Of a stretch of DNA of 64,000 nucleotides, positions 34,987 to 44,773 are shown piece after piece. The translations under genes were made by a program, and so were the position numbers. Where the stretch lies: contig NZ_CP075185.1 of NCBI RefSeq assembly GCF_020510685.1, positions 1,860,001 to 1,924,000 on the forward strand. The letters run 5' to 3'. The first letter of the stretch is position 1. Each line of letters begins with the position of its first letter. The DNA is from Dechloromonas denitrificans (GTDB lineage Bacteria; Pseudomonadota; Gammaproteobacteria; Burkholderiales; Rhodocyclaceae). The notes under the pieces were generated by a model. The model searched no databases. It saw nothing but the letters and a program-made list of their open reading frames with translations, and was not told the DNA's origin.

Positions 34987-35937
34987 TCAAGGGCTGGATA
35001 GCTTGTCAAAGCGGCATACCCGGTCGCGGCCCTCGTCCTTGGCCTTGTAGAGGGCCTGATCGGCAGCCTTGATCAGTTCTTCGGCCGAGTTGTCGGCGTC
35101 GGGCGTCGCGGCGGCGATACCGATACTCAGCGTTACCCGGCCCAGTTGCGAGGCGGAGTGCGGGATGTTCAACTGATGGATGGCGTGCCGGATTTTCTCG
35201 GCGACGAAGAGCGTGCCGCCAATTGCCGTTTCCGGCAGGACAACGGCGAATTCCTCGCCGCCGTAGCGGGCGGCTATGTCGGAGGCGCGTTCCAGATTCG
35301 TGGCAATGGCGTTGGCCACCTGGCGCAGGCAGTCGTCGCCCGCCTGGTGGCCGTAAGTGTCGTTGTACAGCTTGAAGTGGTCGACGTCGCACATCAGCAG
35401 GGCGATGCTGGTGGCGCTACGGCGGGCCCGTCGCCACTCGCGCGAGATGTATTCGTCGAAGAAACGCCGATTGGCGATGCCGGTCAATCCGTCGCTGGCG
35501 GAGAGCCGCTTCAGCTCATGGTTGGCGGTGTCGAGCTTGCGGGCGAGCACGACCAGCGAGGTCCGCATCTGGATGATGCGCTGCATGGCGCGAATCTTGG
35601 CATTGAGTACCACCTGGCTGACCGGCTTGTGCAGGTAGTCGTCGCCGCCGGCTGAAATTCCCTTCTCGATATCTTCGTCCTTGCCGAGCGAGGAGAGGAA
35701 GATGATCGGCGTCCAGTCGCCCGGCTTCTCCATCGCCCGGATGCGCTGGGCGACCGCGAAGCCGTCGATGTCGGGAAGAATTACATCGAGCAGAACCATG
35801 TCCGGTTGTTCGCGGCTGAAGATCTCGACCGCCGTTTCGCCATTCTCGGCAGGGAGGGCGACGGCGCCGAATTGTTCAACGTACTGGGTAAGCACCAGCA
35901 GGTTGGAACGGCTGTCTTCGACGATCAGGATTTTCAT
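34987..35937 (-). CDS. REC-GGDEF diguanylate cyclase
   Basis: A 316-residue response regulator that makes cyclic di-GMP. The receiver has acceptor D51 (MVLLDVILPDIDG). A coiled-coil linker at about 115-145 leads to a GGDEF domain with the intact active site GGEEF at 226-230. The product-inhibition I-site RASD is at 217-220, the correct five residues before it. It resembles WspR/PleD-like single-receiver cyclases. It probably works with the CheY-like protein encoded next. Catalysis and feedback should both be functional. Confidence 0.93.
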   Translation of the reverse strand: MKILIVEDSRSNLLVLTQYVEQFGAVALPAENGETAVEIFSREQPDMVLLDVILPDIDGFAVAQRIRAMEKPGDWTPIIFLSSLGKDEDIEKGISAGGDDYLHKPVSQVVLNAKIRAMQRIIQMRTSLVVLARKLDTANHELKRLSASDGLTGIANRRFFDEYISREWRRARRSATSIALLMCDVDHFKLYNDTYGHQAGDDCLRQVANAIATNLERASDIAARYGGEEFAVVLPETAIGGTLFVAEKIRHAIHQLNIPHSASQLGRVTLSIGIAAATPDADNSAEELIKAADQALYKAKDEGRDRVCRFDKLSSP

Positions 35938-35967
35938 GGTGGGTCGCAGGCTGGAGGCCGAGGCAGT

Positions 35968-36366
35968 CTAACGGCAATAGGTATTGAAGAAAATCAGTGC
36001 GGCGATGGCTATGCTGATCGCCGTCACCCCCCAGGCAATGCCCCAGAACAGTGTCTGGCGCGCCTGATGGTAGGCGCGGCGTTGCTTGAATTGAACATAG
36101 CGTTGCAGTTCGCCGAGCGTCAGCAGGGCCAGGAACAGGAAAAAAATCATCCCGCAAAACAAGAAAATGATCACGCCATTGGTCATTTCGCGGCAGGTGC
36201 TGGCCGAGTGCCGGATGAACAGCAATACCGAATCGGTTTTCAAGGCGTGGCTGCCGACCAGAAAGGCCAGCCAGGCAAACAGGACGATCAGGCCGATCGC
36301 CAGCCAGGTTTGCCAACGCTTCAGCTGGGCAAGGGCGTCCTTGATGTCTTCGATGATCCAGATCAT
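35968..36366 (-). CDS. Small membrane protein of unknown function
   Basis: A 132-residue protein I do not recognise. Three hydrophobic segments are seen at about 20-38, 65-85 and 108-128, with a charged loop between the second and third (GELQRYVQFKQRRAYHQARQ). It is transcribed toward the REC-GGDEF gene with a 30-base gap and may share its transcript. It is divergent from the DUF748 gene. Confidence 0.65.
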   Translation of the reverse strand: MIWIIEDIKDALAQLKRWQTWLAIGLIVLFAWLAFLVGSHALKTDSVLLFIRHSASTCREMTNGVIIFLFCGMIFFLFLALLTLGELQRYVQFKQRRAYHQARQTLFWGIAWGVTAISIAIAALIFFNTYCR

Positions 36367-36438
36367 TGTTATTGCCGCCTTCCCGGCGGTCCCGTTGTGC
36401 TAAATTTGCCAAATAAAATAAACCGACGGTAGATTAAC

Positions 36439-39400
36439 ATGGCACAGCAAACGGCACTCAATCAGCTAAAGATATCGCGCCTGAGCGCAGTCCTGAAATC
36501 CCCGCGCAGCCGGAAAATCGGCAAGTGGTTGGGTGGCTTTTTGCTGGTTTTTGGCCTGCTCGGCTATTTTGCCGCGCCGCCGCTGATTAAATACATTCTG
36601 GTGCAGCAGCTCGGGCAGGTCTTGCACCGCGAAGTCAGCGTCGGAACGATCGATATCAACCCCTATGCCTTGTCGGCCCGGGTCAGCGGCGTGTCGATCA
36701 AGGCCGAGGGCGGCAAGGAGGCGGCCGGTTTTGATGAGCTGTCCGTCAATCTGTCCTCAGCCTCGATTTTCAAGCTGGCGGTTGTCGTCGATGAATTCCG
36801 CCTGCAGGGTTTGCGGCTTGCCGTCGCCCGGGTTGGCGAGGGGCGCTACGACATTTCCGACCTGCTCGATGAATGGATGAAGCCGAAAGACGAACCGGAC
36901 ACCGGTACGCCGCGCTTCTCGCTGAATAACATCCAGTTGCTCGGGGGCAAGATCGTTTTCGATGATCAGCCGAAGGGCAAGGTGCATACGATCAGCGACA
37001 TCAACCTGACGCTGCCTTTCGTTTCGAGCCTGCCTTACCAGGCCGAAGTGCTGGTTTTGCCCAGTTTTTCGGCGAATATCGATGGTTCTTCAATCGATCT
37101 GAAAGGGCGCAGCACACCGTTTACCGGCGACCACGAAAGCGAACTCGACCTTGACCTGGATCGCTTCGAGCTGGCGGGTATCCAGCCTTACCTGCCGGAG
37201 TCACTGCCGTTGCGTCTCGACTCCGGTACCGTCGATTCGGAGCTGAAGGTGCAGTTCAAGGAATTGTCCGATCAGGTATTTTCACTGGTCGTCGTCGGTA
37301 GCGCACATGTGTCCGGCCTGGCGCTGACCGAGCGTAATGGCCGGCCGTTAGTCGGCTGGAAGCGGCTGGATGTCGATCTCGACAAGGCCGACCTGACGAA
37401 CCGGATGGTCGCCGTCAAACGGGTTGCACTGGACGGGCTGGAGGCCAGCCTGACGGTCAATCGGCAGGGTGAATTCAACCTTCTGGAGCTTGCCGACAAG
37501 CTGTCCCGGCCGGTGGCGCGGGCGCCGGAAGTCAAGCCGGAAAAGAAGCCGGAAGCGAAGCCAGCCGAAGACAAGGCGTTTGCCTGGTCGCTCGGCGAAT
37601 TCGTTCTGAGCAATGGACTGGTGCGCTGGAAGGATGATTCCAACCTGACGCCGGTAGCCGGCGAGGTGCGCAAGCTGGAAGCCAGAGTTGGCAAGCTCGA
37701 CAACAAACTGGCGGCGCCGATCACGATCAGCGAAGTGAGCTATCAGGTTGATCTTGGCGAACGCTTCCAGGTCGACAAGATGACCATCAAGGATATCCGG
37801 GTCGATCTGCCGGCGCATCGCGTCGACATCGGCGAAGTCAGCAACCAGCAGGCCCGGGCCCGCATGTTGCGTAACAAGGAGGGCAAGATCGAGTGGGTCA
37901 GCTCGCCGGTGCTGAAGACGATTCGGGCGACCGATGCCAAGGCCAATGACGTCAAGCCATGGATTGGCAATGTCGCCAAACTGACTGTTGACGATCTGGC
38001 TTTCCATTTCGAGGACCTGGCGACCAAACCGGCGGCAATTCAGGAGTTGGATGGATTCAGCCTGCGGGGCGAAAACCTGGGCAATGTGCCGGGCAAGAAG
38101 GGGCGCATCGGACTGCAGGGCAAGATCAACAAGCAAGGCAGCCTGAATGTCGATGGCTCGGTACAGCTGATGCCGCTCGATCTGGCGCTGCAGCTCGAAA
38201 CGCAGTCGATTCCGCTCTTGCCGCTGCAGCCGTATTTCACCGAGCAACTGAACATCGCCTTGACCCGCGGTCAGGTCTCGAACAAGGGCGAGGCCATCGT
38301 GCAGATCGACAAGTCCGGCCTGAAGGCCTCCTACAAGGGGACGGCGACACTGGGCGACTTGCTGGCGGTCGACAAGCTGAACAATACCGATTTTCTGCGT
38401 TGGAAATCGCTTTTCCTGGGCGGCATCGATTTCCGCCTTGAGCCGATGACGATCAATGTCGGCGAAATTGCCTTGAGCGATTTCTACTCCAAATTGATTC
38501 TCAACCAGTCCGGTCGCCTGAATTTGCAGGATATCGTCAGGAAGCCGGAGGCCGGGGCCGTGCCGGTTACCACCGCGGCTGCCCGGCCGGCCGCTATTGC
38601 CGCGGCACCGGCCAAGGCGCCGCTGCCGATCAAGATCGGCAAGGTCACCTTGCAGAATGGCACGATCAATTTCTCGGATTTTTTCGTCAAGCCGAATTAC
38701 ACGGTCAATGTGACCAAGCTTGGCGGGCGCGTCACCGGCCTCTCCTCGGCGGCCGATACGGTAGCCGATCTCGATCTGCGCGGCAGCTATGCCAAATCGG
38801 CGCCGGTAAAGATCCAGGGCAAGCTGAATCCGCTGGCCGCCAAGTCCTATCTCGACATCAAGGCTGAGGTGAGCGGTGTCGATCTGGTCGGCTTCTCGCC
38901 ATATTCCGGCAAATATGCCGGCTACAACATCGAGAAAGGCAAGCTTTCGCTCAATCTGGCCTACAAGCTGGAGAACAATCAACTGACCGCCGACAATAAG
39001 GTGTTCATCGACCAGTTTACTTTTGGCGAGCCGGTGGATAGTCCGGATGCGACCAAGCTGCCGGTCAATCTGGCTATTTCGTTGCTGAAGAACAACCGGG
39101 GCGAAATCGATATCAATCTGCCGATTGCCGGTTCGCTGGACGATCCGCAGTTTTCGGTCGGCGGGCTGATCGTCAAGGTCATCGTCAATCTCTTCGTCAA
39201 GGCCGTGACGTCGCCCTTCGCTTTGCTCGGATCGATGTTTGGTAGCGGCGAGGAGTTGTCGAATGTCGAATTTGCCGCCGGTCGGGGTGGCATCAATGAG
39301 TCGGCAAGCAAGACGCTGGAAACCCTGGCCAAGGCGCTCAATGAACGCGATGCACTGAAGCTGGAAATCGGTGGTCGGGCCGATCCGGTGACCGACAAGG

Positions 39401-39807
39401 AGGGGCTCAAACAGGTCGCCCTGGAGCGCGCGCTGCGCGTCGAAAAGCGCGGTGACCAGGCAAAGAGTGGCGATGCCGGCGATGGCACAGGCCGTCTCGA
39501 CATCGCGCCGGAAGAATACAAGGTCTACCTGACCCGGGCCTACAAGGCCGCCAAGTTTCCCAAACCGCGCAACATCATCGGCCTGCAAAAGGATCTGCCG
39601 GTTGAGGAAATGGAGAAGCTGATGCTGGCCAACCTGCCGGCTACCGACGATGACGTTCGCCAATTGGCGCAGCGCCGGGCCGAGAACGTCCAGGTCTGGT
39701 TGATCGAACAGGGCAAGGTTGCAGCGGAACGTTTGTTCATCGTGCCGCCGAAAGTCGAGACGGACGAGAAGGGCAAGTCCAGTCGTGTCGATTTCTCACT
39801 GAAATAA
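36439..39807 (+). CDS. DUF748 (AsmA-like) large envelope protein
   Basis: A 1122-residue protein anchored by one membrane segment at about 30-52 and otherwise periplasmic. The body has repeated AsmA/DUF748 beta-structured units such as FDELSVNLSS, FSLNNIQLLGGKIVFDDQ and VTLQNGTINFSDF. The spacing suggests a long beta-groove like TamB/YhdP proteins. A low-complexity Ala/Pro linker occurs near 700-730. The C-terminal segment (LETLAKALNERDALKLEIGG) resembles an OmpA-like peptidoglycan-binding region. AsmA-like proteins are implicated in phospholipid movement between membranes; a similar role is inferred. It precedes rmuC by seven bases. Confidence 0.82.
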   Translation: MAQQTALNQLKISRLSAVLKSPRSRKIGKWLGGFLLVFGLLGYFAAPPLIKYILVQQLGQVLHREVSVGTIDINPYALSARVSGVSIKAEGGKEAAGFDELSVNLSSASIFKLAVVVDEFRLQGLRLAVARVGEGRYDISDLLDEWMKPKDEPDTGTPRFSLNNIQLLGGKIVFDDQPKGKVHTISDINLTLPFVSSLPYQAEVLVLPSFSANIDGSSIDLKGRSTPFTGDHESELDLDLDRFELAGIQPYLPESLPLRLDSGTVDSELKVQFKELSDQVFSLVVVGSAHVSGLALTERNGRPLVGWKRLDVDLDKADLTNRMVAVKRVALDGLEASLTVNRQGEFNLLELADKLSRPVARAPEVKPEKKPEAKPAEDKAFAWSLGEFVLSNGLVRWKDDSNLTPVAGEVRKLEARVGKLDNKLAAPITISEVSYQVDLGERFQVDKMTIKDIRVDLPAHRVDIGEVSNQQARARMLRNKEGKIEWVSSPVLKTIRATDAKANDVKPWIGNVAKLTVDDLAFHFEDLATKPAAIQELDGFSLRGENLGNVPGKKGRIGLQGKINKQGSLNVDGSVQLMPLDLALQLETQSIPLLPLQPYFTEQLNIALTRGQVSNKGEAIVQIDKSGLKASYKGTATLGDLLAVDKLNNTDFLRWKSLFLGGIDFRLEPMTINVGEIALSDFYSKLILNQSGRLNLQDIVRKPEAGAVPVTTAAARPAAIAAAPAKAPLPIKIGKVTLQNGTINFSDFFVKPNYTVNVTKLGGRVTGLSSAADTVADLDLRGSYAKSAPVKIQGKLNPLAAKSYLDIKAEVSGVDLVGFSPYSGKYAGYNIEKGKLSLNLAYKLENNQLTADNKVFIDQFTFGEPVDSPDATKLPVNLAISLLKNNRGEIDINLPIAGSLDDPQFSVGGLIVKVIVNLFVKAVTSPFALLGSMFGSGEELSNVEFAAGRGGINESASKTLETLAKALNERDALKLEIGGRADPVTDKEGLKQVALERALRVEKRGDQAKSGDAGDGTGRLDIAPEEYKVYLTRAYKAAKFPKPRNIIGLQKDLPVEEMEKLMLANLPATDDDVRQLAQRRAENVQVWLIEQGKVAAERLFIVPPKVETDEKGKSSRVDFSLK

Positions 39808-39814
39808 GGCCAGC

Positions 39815-41149
39815 ATGACCGAAACAATGGGCTTGGCCCTGATGGCTGGTGTAGTCGTCGTCATTTTGTTGCAGGCGGCGGTATTGTTGTGGGGGGCGCG
39901 CCACGACGATGGCGAAAAGCGTTTTCGTGCGCTGCAGGAAGCGCAGGACAAGGGGCTGGCCCGGCTTGAGCGTGAATTGCGCGAAGAGCTGGCGCGCGGT
40001 CGACGCGAGGATGCCGAGGAGTCGTTCCGTGATCGTGAGGAGCGGGCTCAGTCGGCCAATCTGCTCGGTCAGGCGGTAACGACCCAGGTCGGGCAGTTTG
40101 GCGCACTCCAGGCCGAGCGGCTGGAAGCCTTCGCCCGCGAACTGAACCGTTTTTCACTGGGTCTCGACGAACGTTTCGAGCGCCTGAAGTTGTCTGTCGA
40201 AGGGCGGTTGACTGCGATCCAGGCCGATAACGCCAGCCAGCTCGAAGAGATGCGCCGGACCGTCGATGAAAAGCTGCATGCGACGCTCGAGCAGCGCCTC
40301 GGCGAATCGTTCAAGCTGGTCAGCGAGCGGCTTGAACAAGTGCATCGCGGTCTCGGTGAAATGCAGACACTGGCGGCCGGGGTCGGCGATCTGAAACGGG
40401 TGCTGACCAATGTCAAGACGCGCGGCACCTGGGGCGAAGTCCAGTTGGCGGCACTGCTCGAACAGCTGCTGACGACAGATCAGTTTGCCGCCAATGTGGC
40501 AACCGTCCCGGGTAGCAACGAGCGGGTCGATTTTGCCATTCGCCTTCCCGGCAAGGATGACGGCGCCGTGGTCTGGTTGCCGATCGATGCCAAGTTTCCG
40601 ATCGAGGATTATCAGCGGCTGCTCGATGCGCAGGAGCGGATCGATCCGGCGGCGGTCGAGGAAGCGGCAAAGGCGATTGAAACACGCCTGAAAAACGAGG
40701 CCAGGAGCATCCGCGACAAATACGTGGCGCCGCCGCATACGACTGATTTCGCCATGCTTTACCTGCCGATCGAGGGCTTGTATGCGGAAGCCTTGCGGCG
40801 TCCGGCGCTGGCCGAAACGCTACAACGCGATTACCGTGTCAGCCTGGCCGGGCCGACGACGTTGGCGGCGCTGCTCAACAGCCTGCAGATGGGCTTCCGG
40901 ACGCTGGCTATCGAGCAGCGTTCGGCCGAAGTTTGGGCGGTGCTTGGTGCCGTCAAGACCGAGTTCGGCAAGTTTGGAGAGGCATTGGCCCACACCAAAA
41001 AGAAGCTCGATGAAGCGAGCAACAGTATCAGCAAGGCGGAAACCCGGACCCGGCAGTTGTCGCGCCGGTTGAAGGACGTCGAGGCCTTGCCGGTGGGCGA
41101 AGCGGAAAAATTGATCGGAGTGGCGGATTTTGAGGGTGAAGATGAGTGA
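39815..41149 (+). CDS. rmuC: RmuC family DNA recombination protein
   Basis: A 444-residue protein. An N-terminal hydrophobic anchor (about 8-26) is followed by a long coiled coil (about 30-190, rich in E, R and L) and the RmuC nuclease-like domain from about 200 (LKRVLTNVKTRGTWGEVQL, AIRLPGKDDGAVVWLPIDAKFP, DKYVAPPHTTDFAMLYLPIEG). RmuC is thought to limit recombination at inverted repeats. The stop overlaps the DUF3293 gene start by eight bases. Confidence 0.92.
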   Translation: MTETMGLALMAGVVVVILLQAAVLLWGARHDDGEKRFRALQEAQDKGLARLERELREELARGRREDAEESFRDREERAQSANLLGQAVTTQVGQFGALQAERLEAFARELNRFSLGLDERFERLKLSVEGRLTAIQADNASQLEEMRRTVDEKLHATLEQRLGESFKLVSERLEQVHRGLGEMQTLAAGVGDLKRVLTNVKTRGTWGEVQLAALLEQLLTTDQFAANVATVPGSNERVDFAIRLPGKDDGAVVWLPIDAKFPIEDYQRLLDAQERIDPAAVEEAAKAIETRLKNEARSIRDKYVAPPHTTDFAMLYLPIEGLYAEALRRPALAETLQRDYRVSLAGPTTLAALLNSLQMGFRTLAIEQRSAEVWAVLGAVKTEFGKFGEALAHTKKKLDEASNSISKAETRTRQLSRRLKDVEALPVGEAEKLIGVADFEGEDE

Positions 41150-41564
41150 ACTGGATGCGGCCTACCGCGCGACAAGCTACCGGGTTTTTCTGCCGGGGGG
41201 GATTGTTGAATTGCGTATCGATCAGGCCAATGCGGCGCTGAACGCCTGGCTGAAGCAGACCGGATGCGCGATGTTTGCCGTCATCACCGCCTATAATCCC
41301 GGGGCGCAGCCGGTTCCGGCAGCGCTGAACGCCGAGCGGCAAGCGCAACTCGAGTGCGATTTGCTGGAGGGGAATTACGAACCCTATGCTGGTGAAAATG
41401 TCCCGGATAACGGGCGCGGGCCGGTCGAGGAAACCTGTTTCGTACCGGATATCACGCAGGAAGATGCCTGTGCGCTGGCCGCGGATTTTGGCCAGAACGC
41501 TATCGTCTACGGCGGCGCCGAAGGCATTCCACGTTTGATCTGGATAGAAGAAACTGAACAATGA
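41142..41564 (+). CDS. DUF3293 domain protein
   Basis: A 140-residue cytosolic protein of unknown function. ATG 41142 has a GAGGGTG site; an upstream in-frame ATG at 41130 is within rmuC. The DUF3293-like pattern is AAYRATSYRVFLP near the start, FAVITAYNPGAQP in the middle and FGQNAIVYGGAEGIPRLI near the end. It overlaps rmuC by eight bases and the kinase gene by four, so the three are probably co-translated. No catalytic motif is known for the family. Confidence 0.8.
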   Translation: MSELDAAYRATSYRVFLPGGIVELRIDQANAALNAWLKQTGCAMFAVITAYNPGAQPVPAALNAERQAQLECDLLEGNYEPYAGENVPDNGRGPVEETCFVPDITQEDACALAADFGQNAIVYGGAEGIPRLIWIEETEQ

Positions 41565-43945
41565 GCAAGAAAATCGGCCGTTTTGAAGTGCTCCGTGAAT
41601 TGGGCCGCGGCGCCCAGAGTACGGTCTATCTTGGCTTCGACCCCCAGTTGCAGCGGGAGATCGCCATCAAGACCATGCATTTCAACCGGCCCGACCCAAC
41701 CCAGAACAGGGTTCTGCTCGACGAGGCGCGAACGGTCAGCAAGTTGCGCCATCCGAGTATCGTGCCGATCTATGAGGCCGGAGAGGAGGGCTGCGATCTC
41801 TATCTGGTCTTTGAATATGTGCCGGGCAAGAACCTCGGTGAATTCCTGCACGATAGCGGGGCGCTGTCGCCGGTCAAGGCGCTCGGCATCATGCGGCCGA
41901 TTCTTGAGGCGGTATCCCACGCCCATGCCCAGGGGATCATCCATCGCGACCTGAAACCATCGAATATTTTGCTCGATGAAAACGGCACACCGCGCGTCAT
42001 GGATTTCGGTATTGCCGCCCGGGTCGACGCACCTGGTGATAACGCCGGGGAATTTACCGGGACGCCGGCCTATATGGCGCCCGAATACATCGAACGGCGC
42101 GAAAGCAGCGAGCGGTCGGATGTCTTTGCTGCCGGCCTTGTCCTGTTCGAGATGTTGGCCGGCCGGCGTGCCATCGAAGGCAGCAATATTTTCCAGGTGA
42201 TGCACCGCATCGCCAACGAGAATCTCCGGCTATCGGGTGATGCCGCGGTGGATGAGCGCTTGAGCAGTATCTTGTACAAGGCGCTGGCCCGCGATCCTTC
42301 TCTGCGTTACCAGACGGCGGCGCAGTTTGGCGAGGCGCTCGACAATTACCTAGCGCCGGAAGAGGACGCGACGCTGGGCGACGGCAAGCAGTCGACGCTG
42401 GACTTTTTGCTCCGCCGGATTCGTCACAAGAGCGACTTCCCGGCGCTCTCCGAGTCGGTCAGTGCGATCAACAAGATCGCCAACAGCGAGACGGAGAGCA
42501 TCAACAAACTGTCGAATTCCATCCTCAAGGATTTCGCCTTGACCAACAAGCTGTTGCGCCTGGTCAATTCCGCCTATTTCCGGCCGGCTGGGGGCGGCAG
42601 CATCAGCACCGTATCACGAGCGGTGATCGTGCTCGGCTTCGAAGCCGTACGCAATATCGCCATTACCGTATTGCTCTTCGAACATCTGCAAAACAAGGCC
42701 AACGCCAACCAGCTCAAGGAGGATTTTCTGCGCGCCAACCTGGCCGGGATTCTCGCCAAGGACATCAGTGCCACAGCGCAGATGCGCGATCTCGAGCAGA
42801 CCTTCATTTGCGCGCTGTTCCACAGCCTGGGGCGGCTGCTGTCGCAGTTCTATTTCCCCGAAGAGTCCGACGAGATCCGTCGCATCATGGAGCAGAAAAA
42901 ATGCAGCGAAGACAGTGCCGCGCTGCAAGTGCTCGGTATCTCGTTCGAGGATATGGGCATCGCCATCGCTCGCCAGTGGGGGTTTCCATCACTGATTGTC
43001 GGCAGCATGCGCAAGCTGCCGGCCGGGGCGGTGAAGAAGGCGGTAACGCAGGAGGATCGCCTGCGCATGTTGTCGGCTTTGTCCAATGAGCTCTGCGACG
43101 TCATCGCCGAGGCTACGCCGGAAGCGCGCGACCGCGAATTGAAGAAGACGATGGCGCGGTTTTCGGCTGCCGTCTCGCTCGATCGGAACCAGATACAGCA
43201 GACCTTGCAACGGAGCATCGAGGAAGTGGCGGAGTTCGCCCGCATCATCCATCTCAACCTGCAGCAGACGACTTTCGGCAAGCAGATGCGTCAGTTTTCC
43301 CGGGGCGGAGAAGGCGGTAGCGTCGCGGTCGACGAGAACTCCGAGACGAATTTCCTGGAGGGGACGCTGCTCCGTGAAAACGATCCGCTCAGCGGCGCCG
43401 GTGGCGATTCAGGCGAGGCGGGCGGGCAGGTCGACGCCCAGTCGGTACTGACGGCCGGTATTCAGGACATCAGCAATACGCTGGTCGACGGTTTCAAGCT
43501 CAATGACATTTTGCGCATCATTCTTGAAACCATGTATCGGGCGATGGGCTTTCGGCGCGTCGTGCTGTGCATCCGCGATGCCAAGTCCGGCACCATGCAG
43601 GGGCGCTTCGGCTTCGGGCCGGAGGCCAACGAAGTGGCCAAGGCTTTCCGTTTTCCGCTGAGCTTTACGCCGGATATCTTTCATGCCGCGACCTCGAAGG
43701 GTGTTGACATCCTGATCAGCGACATCGACGACCCGAAGATTGCCGGGCGCATTCCGGAGTGGTTCCGCAAGGCCGTGCCGGCCCACTCTTTCGTGCTGTT
43801 TCCGCTGAATATCAAAGGCAACCCGGTGGCGTTGATTTACGCCGACCGGGATGAGCCGGGCGGGATTGAAATCCCGGAAAAGGAACTGTCGCTGCTTCGT
43901 ACCCTGCGCAATCAGGCCGTTCTGGCCATCAAACAGGGTAGCTGA
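41561..43945 (+). CDS. Ser/Thr protein kinase fused to HDOD and GAF domains
   Basis: A 794-residue three-part signalling protein. The eukaryote-type kinase spans 1-265: GRGAQSTVY glycine loop, K37, catalytic HRDLKPSN (D130), DFGIAA (D148) and GTPAYMAPEY activation loop. An HDOD domain covers about 283-485 (ILKDFALTNKLLRLVNSAYF, ALFHSLGRLLSQFYFP). The C-terminus from about 625 is GAF-like (LNDILRIILETMYRAMGFRR, HSFVLFPLNIKGNPVALIYA). There is no membrane segment. HDOD proteins control motility, biofilm and cell-cycle regulators; GAF may bind a nucleotide. Start overlaps the previous stop; it ends directly against convergent bamD. Confidence 0.9.
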   Translation: MSKKIGRFEVLRELGRGAQSTVYLGFDPQLQREIAIKTMHFNRPDPTQNRVLLDEARTVSKLRHPSIVPIYEAGEEGCDLYLVFEYVPGKNLGEFLHDSGALSPVKALGIMRPILEAVSHAHAQGIIHRDLKPSNILLDENGTPRVMDFGIAARVDAPGDNAGEFTGTPAYMAPEYIERRESSERSDVFAAGLVLFEMLAGRRAIEGSNIFQVMHRIANENLRLSGDAAVDERLSSILYKALARDPSLRYQTAAQFGEALDNYLAPEEDATLGDGKQSTLDFLLRRIRHKSDFPALSESVSAINKIANSETESINKLSNSILKDFALTNKLLRLVNSAYFRPAGGGSISTVSRAVIVLGFEAVRNIAITVLLFEHLQNKANANQLKEDFLRANLAGILAKDISATAQMRDLEQTFICALFHSLGRLLSQFYFPEESDEIRRIMEQKKCSEDSAALQVLGISFEDMGIAIARQWGFPSLIVGSMRKLPAGAVKKAVTQEDRLRMLSALSNELCDVIAEATPEARDRELKKTMARFSAAVSLDRNQIQQTLQRSIEEVAEFARIIHLNLQQTTFGKQMRQFSRGGEGGSVAVDENSETNFLEGTLLRENDPLSGAGGDSGEAGGQVDAQSVLTAGIQDISNTLVDGFKLNDILRIILETMYRAMGFRRVVLCIRDAKSGTMQGRFGFGPEANEVAKAFRFPLSFTPDIFHAATSKGVDILISDIDDPKIAGRIPEWFRKAVPAHSFVLFPLNIKGNPVALIYADRDEPGGIEIPEKELSLLRTLRNQAVLAIKQGS

Positions 43946-44773
43946 TTACCAGAGCTTCCACCACGCCGTCTTGCGCTCCAGGCCATCCTTGTAGAAGCGG
44001 CTTTTCGGGAAGTTCTGGCGCATCACGCGCTCGGCGTCGTCGCGCAGGTCGGTCATGCCCATCTTGTCGTAGGCGGTGACCAGAATGAACATTGCTTCTT
44101 CGATGGCCGGCGCTTGCGGGTAAGTCTTGACCGCAAACTGGGCGCGATTGGCTGCGGCGATGTAGGCGCCACGCATGATGTAGTAGCGGCCGACGTGTAC
44201 TTCCATCGAAGCCAGTGCATTGACCAGGTACTCCATGCGCTTGACGGCGTCCGGCGCGTATTTGCTGTTCGGGAAGCGGGTGACCAACTCACGGAAAGAA
44301 TCGAAAGCTTCACGGGCCGCCTTGGGGTCGCGCTCGGTTGGGTCCTGCGAACTGATGTAGCCGAGCAGGCCGAGGTCTTCGTTGAAGTTGATCAGGCCCT
44401 TCAGGTAATAGACATAGTCGACGGCCGGATGGTTCGGGTGCAGCTTGATGAAGCGATCGCAGGCCGCGAGGGCCGAGCCGGGTTCATTGCTCTTCCAATA
44501 TATATAGCCGAGTTCAAGCTGCGCCTGCTGGGCGAAGCGACCGTAGGGATAACGGGATTCGAGCTTTTCGAGATACTTGGCCGCCTTGTCCCAGGCGCCA
44601 TCGGCCTGCGCATCCTTGGCCTCGGAGTAAAGCTTGCCGGCCGACCAGCCGACGGTTTCGTCAGGTGTATCGCCGAACGAACTGCATCCGGTGAGCACGG
44701 CGGCAACGAAAAGCGCAGTCAGCAGGTGGAAGAAGGCGGGAAAGTGCCGGAATGCGGCTAAACTTCGCATCAT
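43946..44773 (-). CDS. bamD: BamD, outer membrane protein assembly lipoprotein
   Basis: A 275-residue lipoprotein of the BAM complex. The signal ends at lipobox LTGC (CSSFGDTPDET after it). TPR-like helices fill the rest: YSEAKDAQADGAWDKAAKYL, FAQQAQLELGYIYWKSNEPG, FRELVTRFPNSKYAPDA. It works with BamA to insert outer-membrane beta-barrels. ATG 44773 has an AGGA site six bases ahead; ATG 44770 is one codon on. It is divergent from rluD, the usual neighbour in Proteobacteria. Confidence 0.94.
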   Translation of the reverse strand: MMRSLAAFRHFPAFFHLLTALFVAAVLTGCSSFGDTPDETVGWSAGKLYSEAKDAQADGAWDKAAKYLEKLESRYPYGRFAQQAQLELGYIYWKSNEPGSALAACDRFIKLHPNHPAVDYVYYLKGLINFNEDLGLLGYISSQDPTERDPKAAREAFDSFRELVTRFPNSKYAPDAVKRMEYLVNALASMEVHVGRYYIMRGAYIAAANRAQFAVKTYPQAPAIEEAMFILVTAYDKMGMTDLRDDAERVMRQNFPKSRFYKDGLERKTAWWKLW

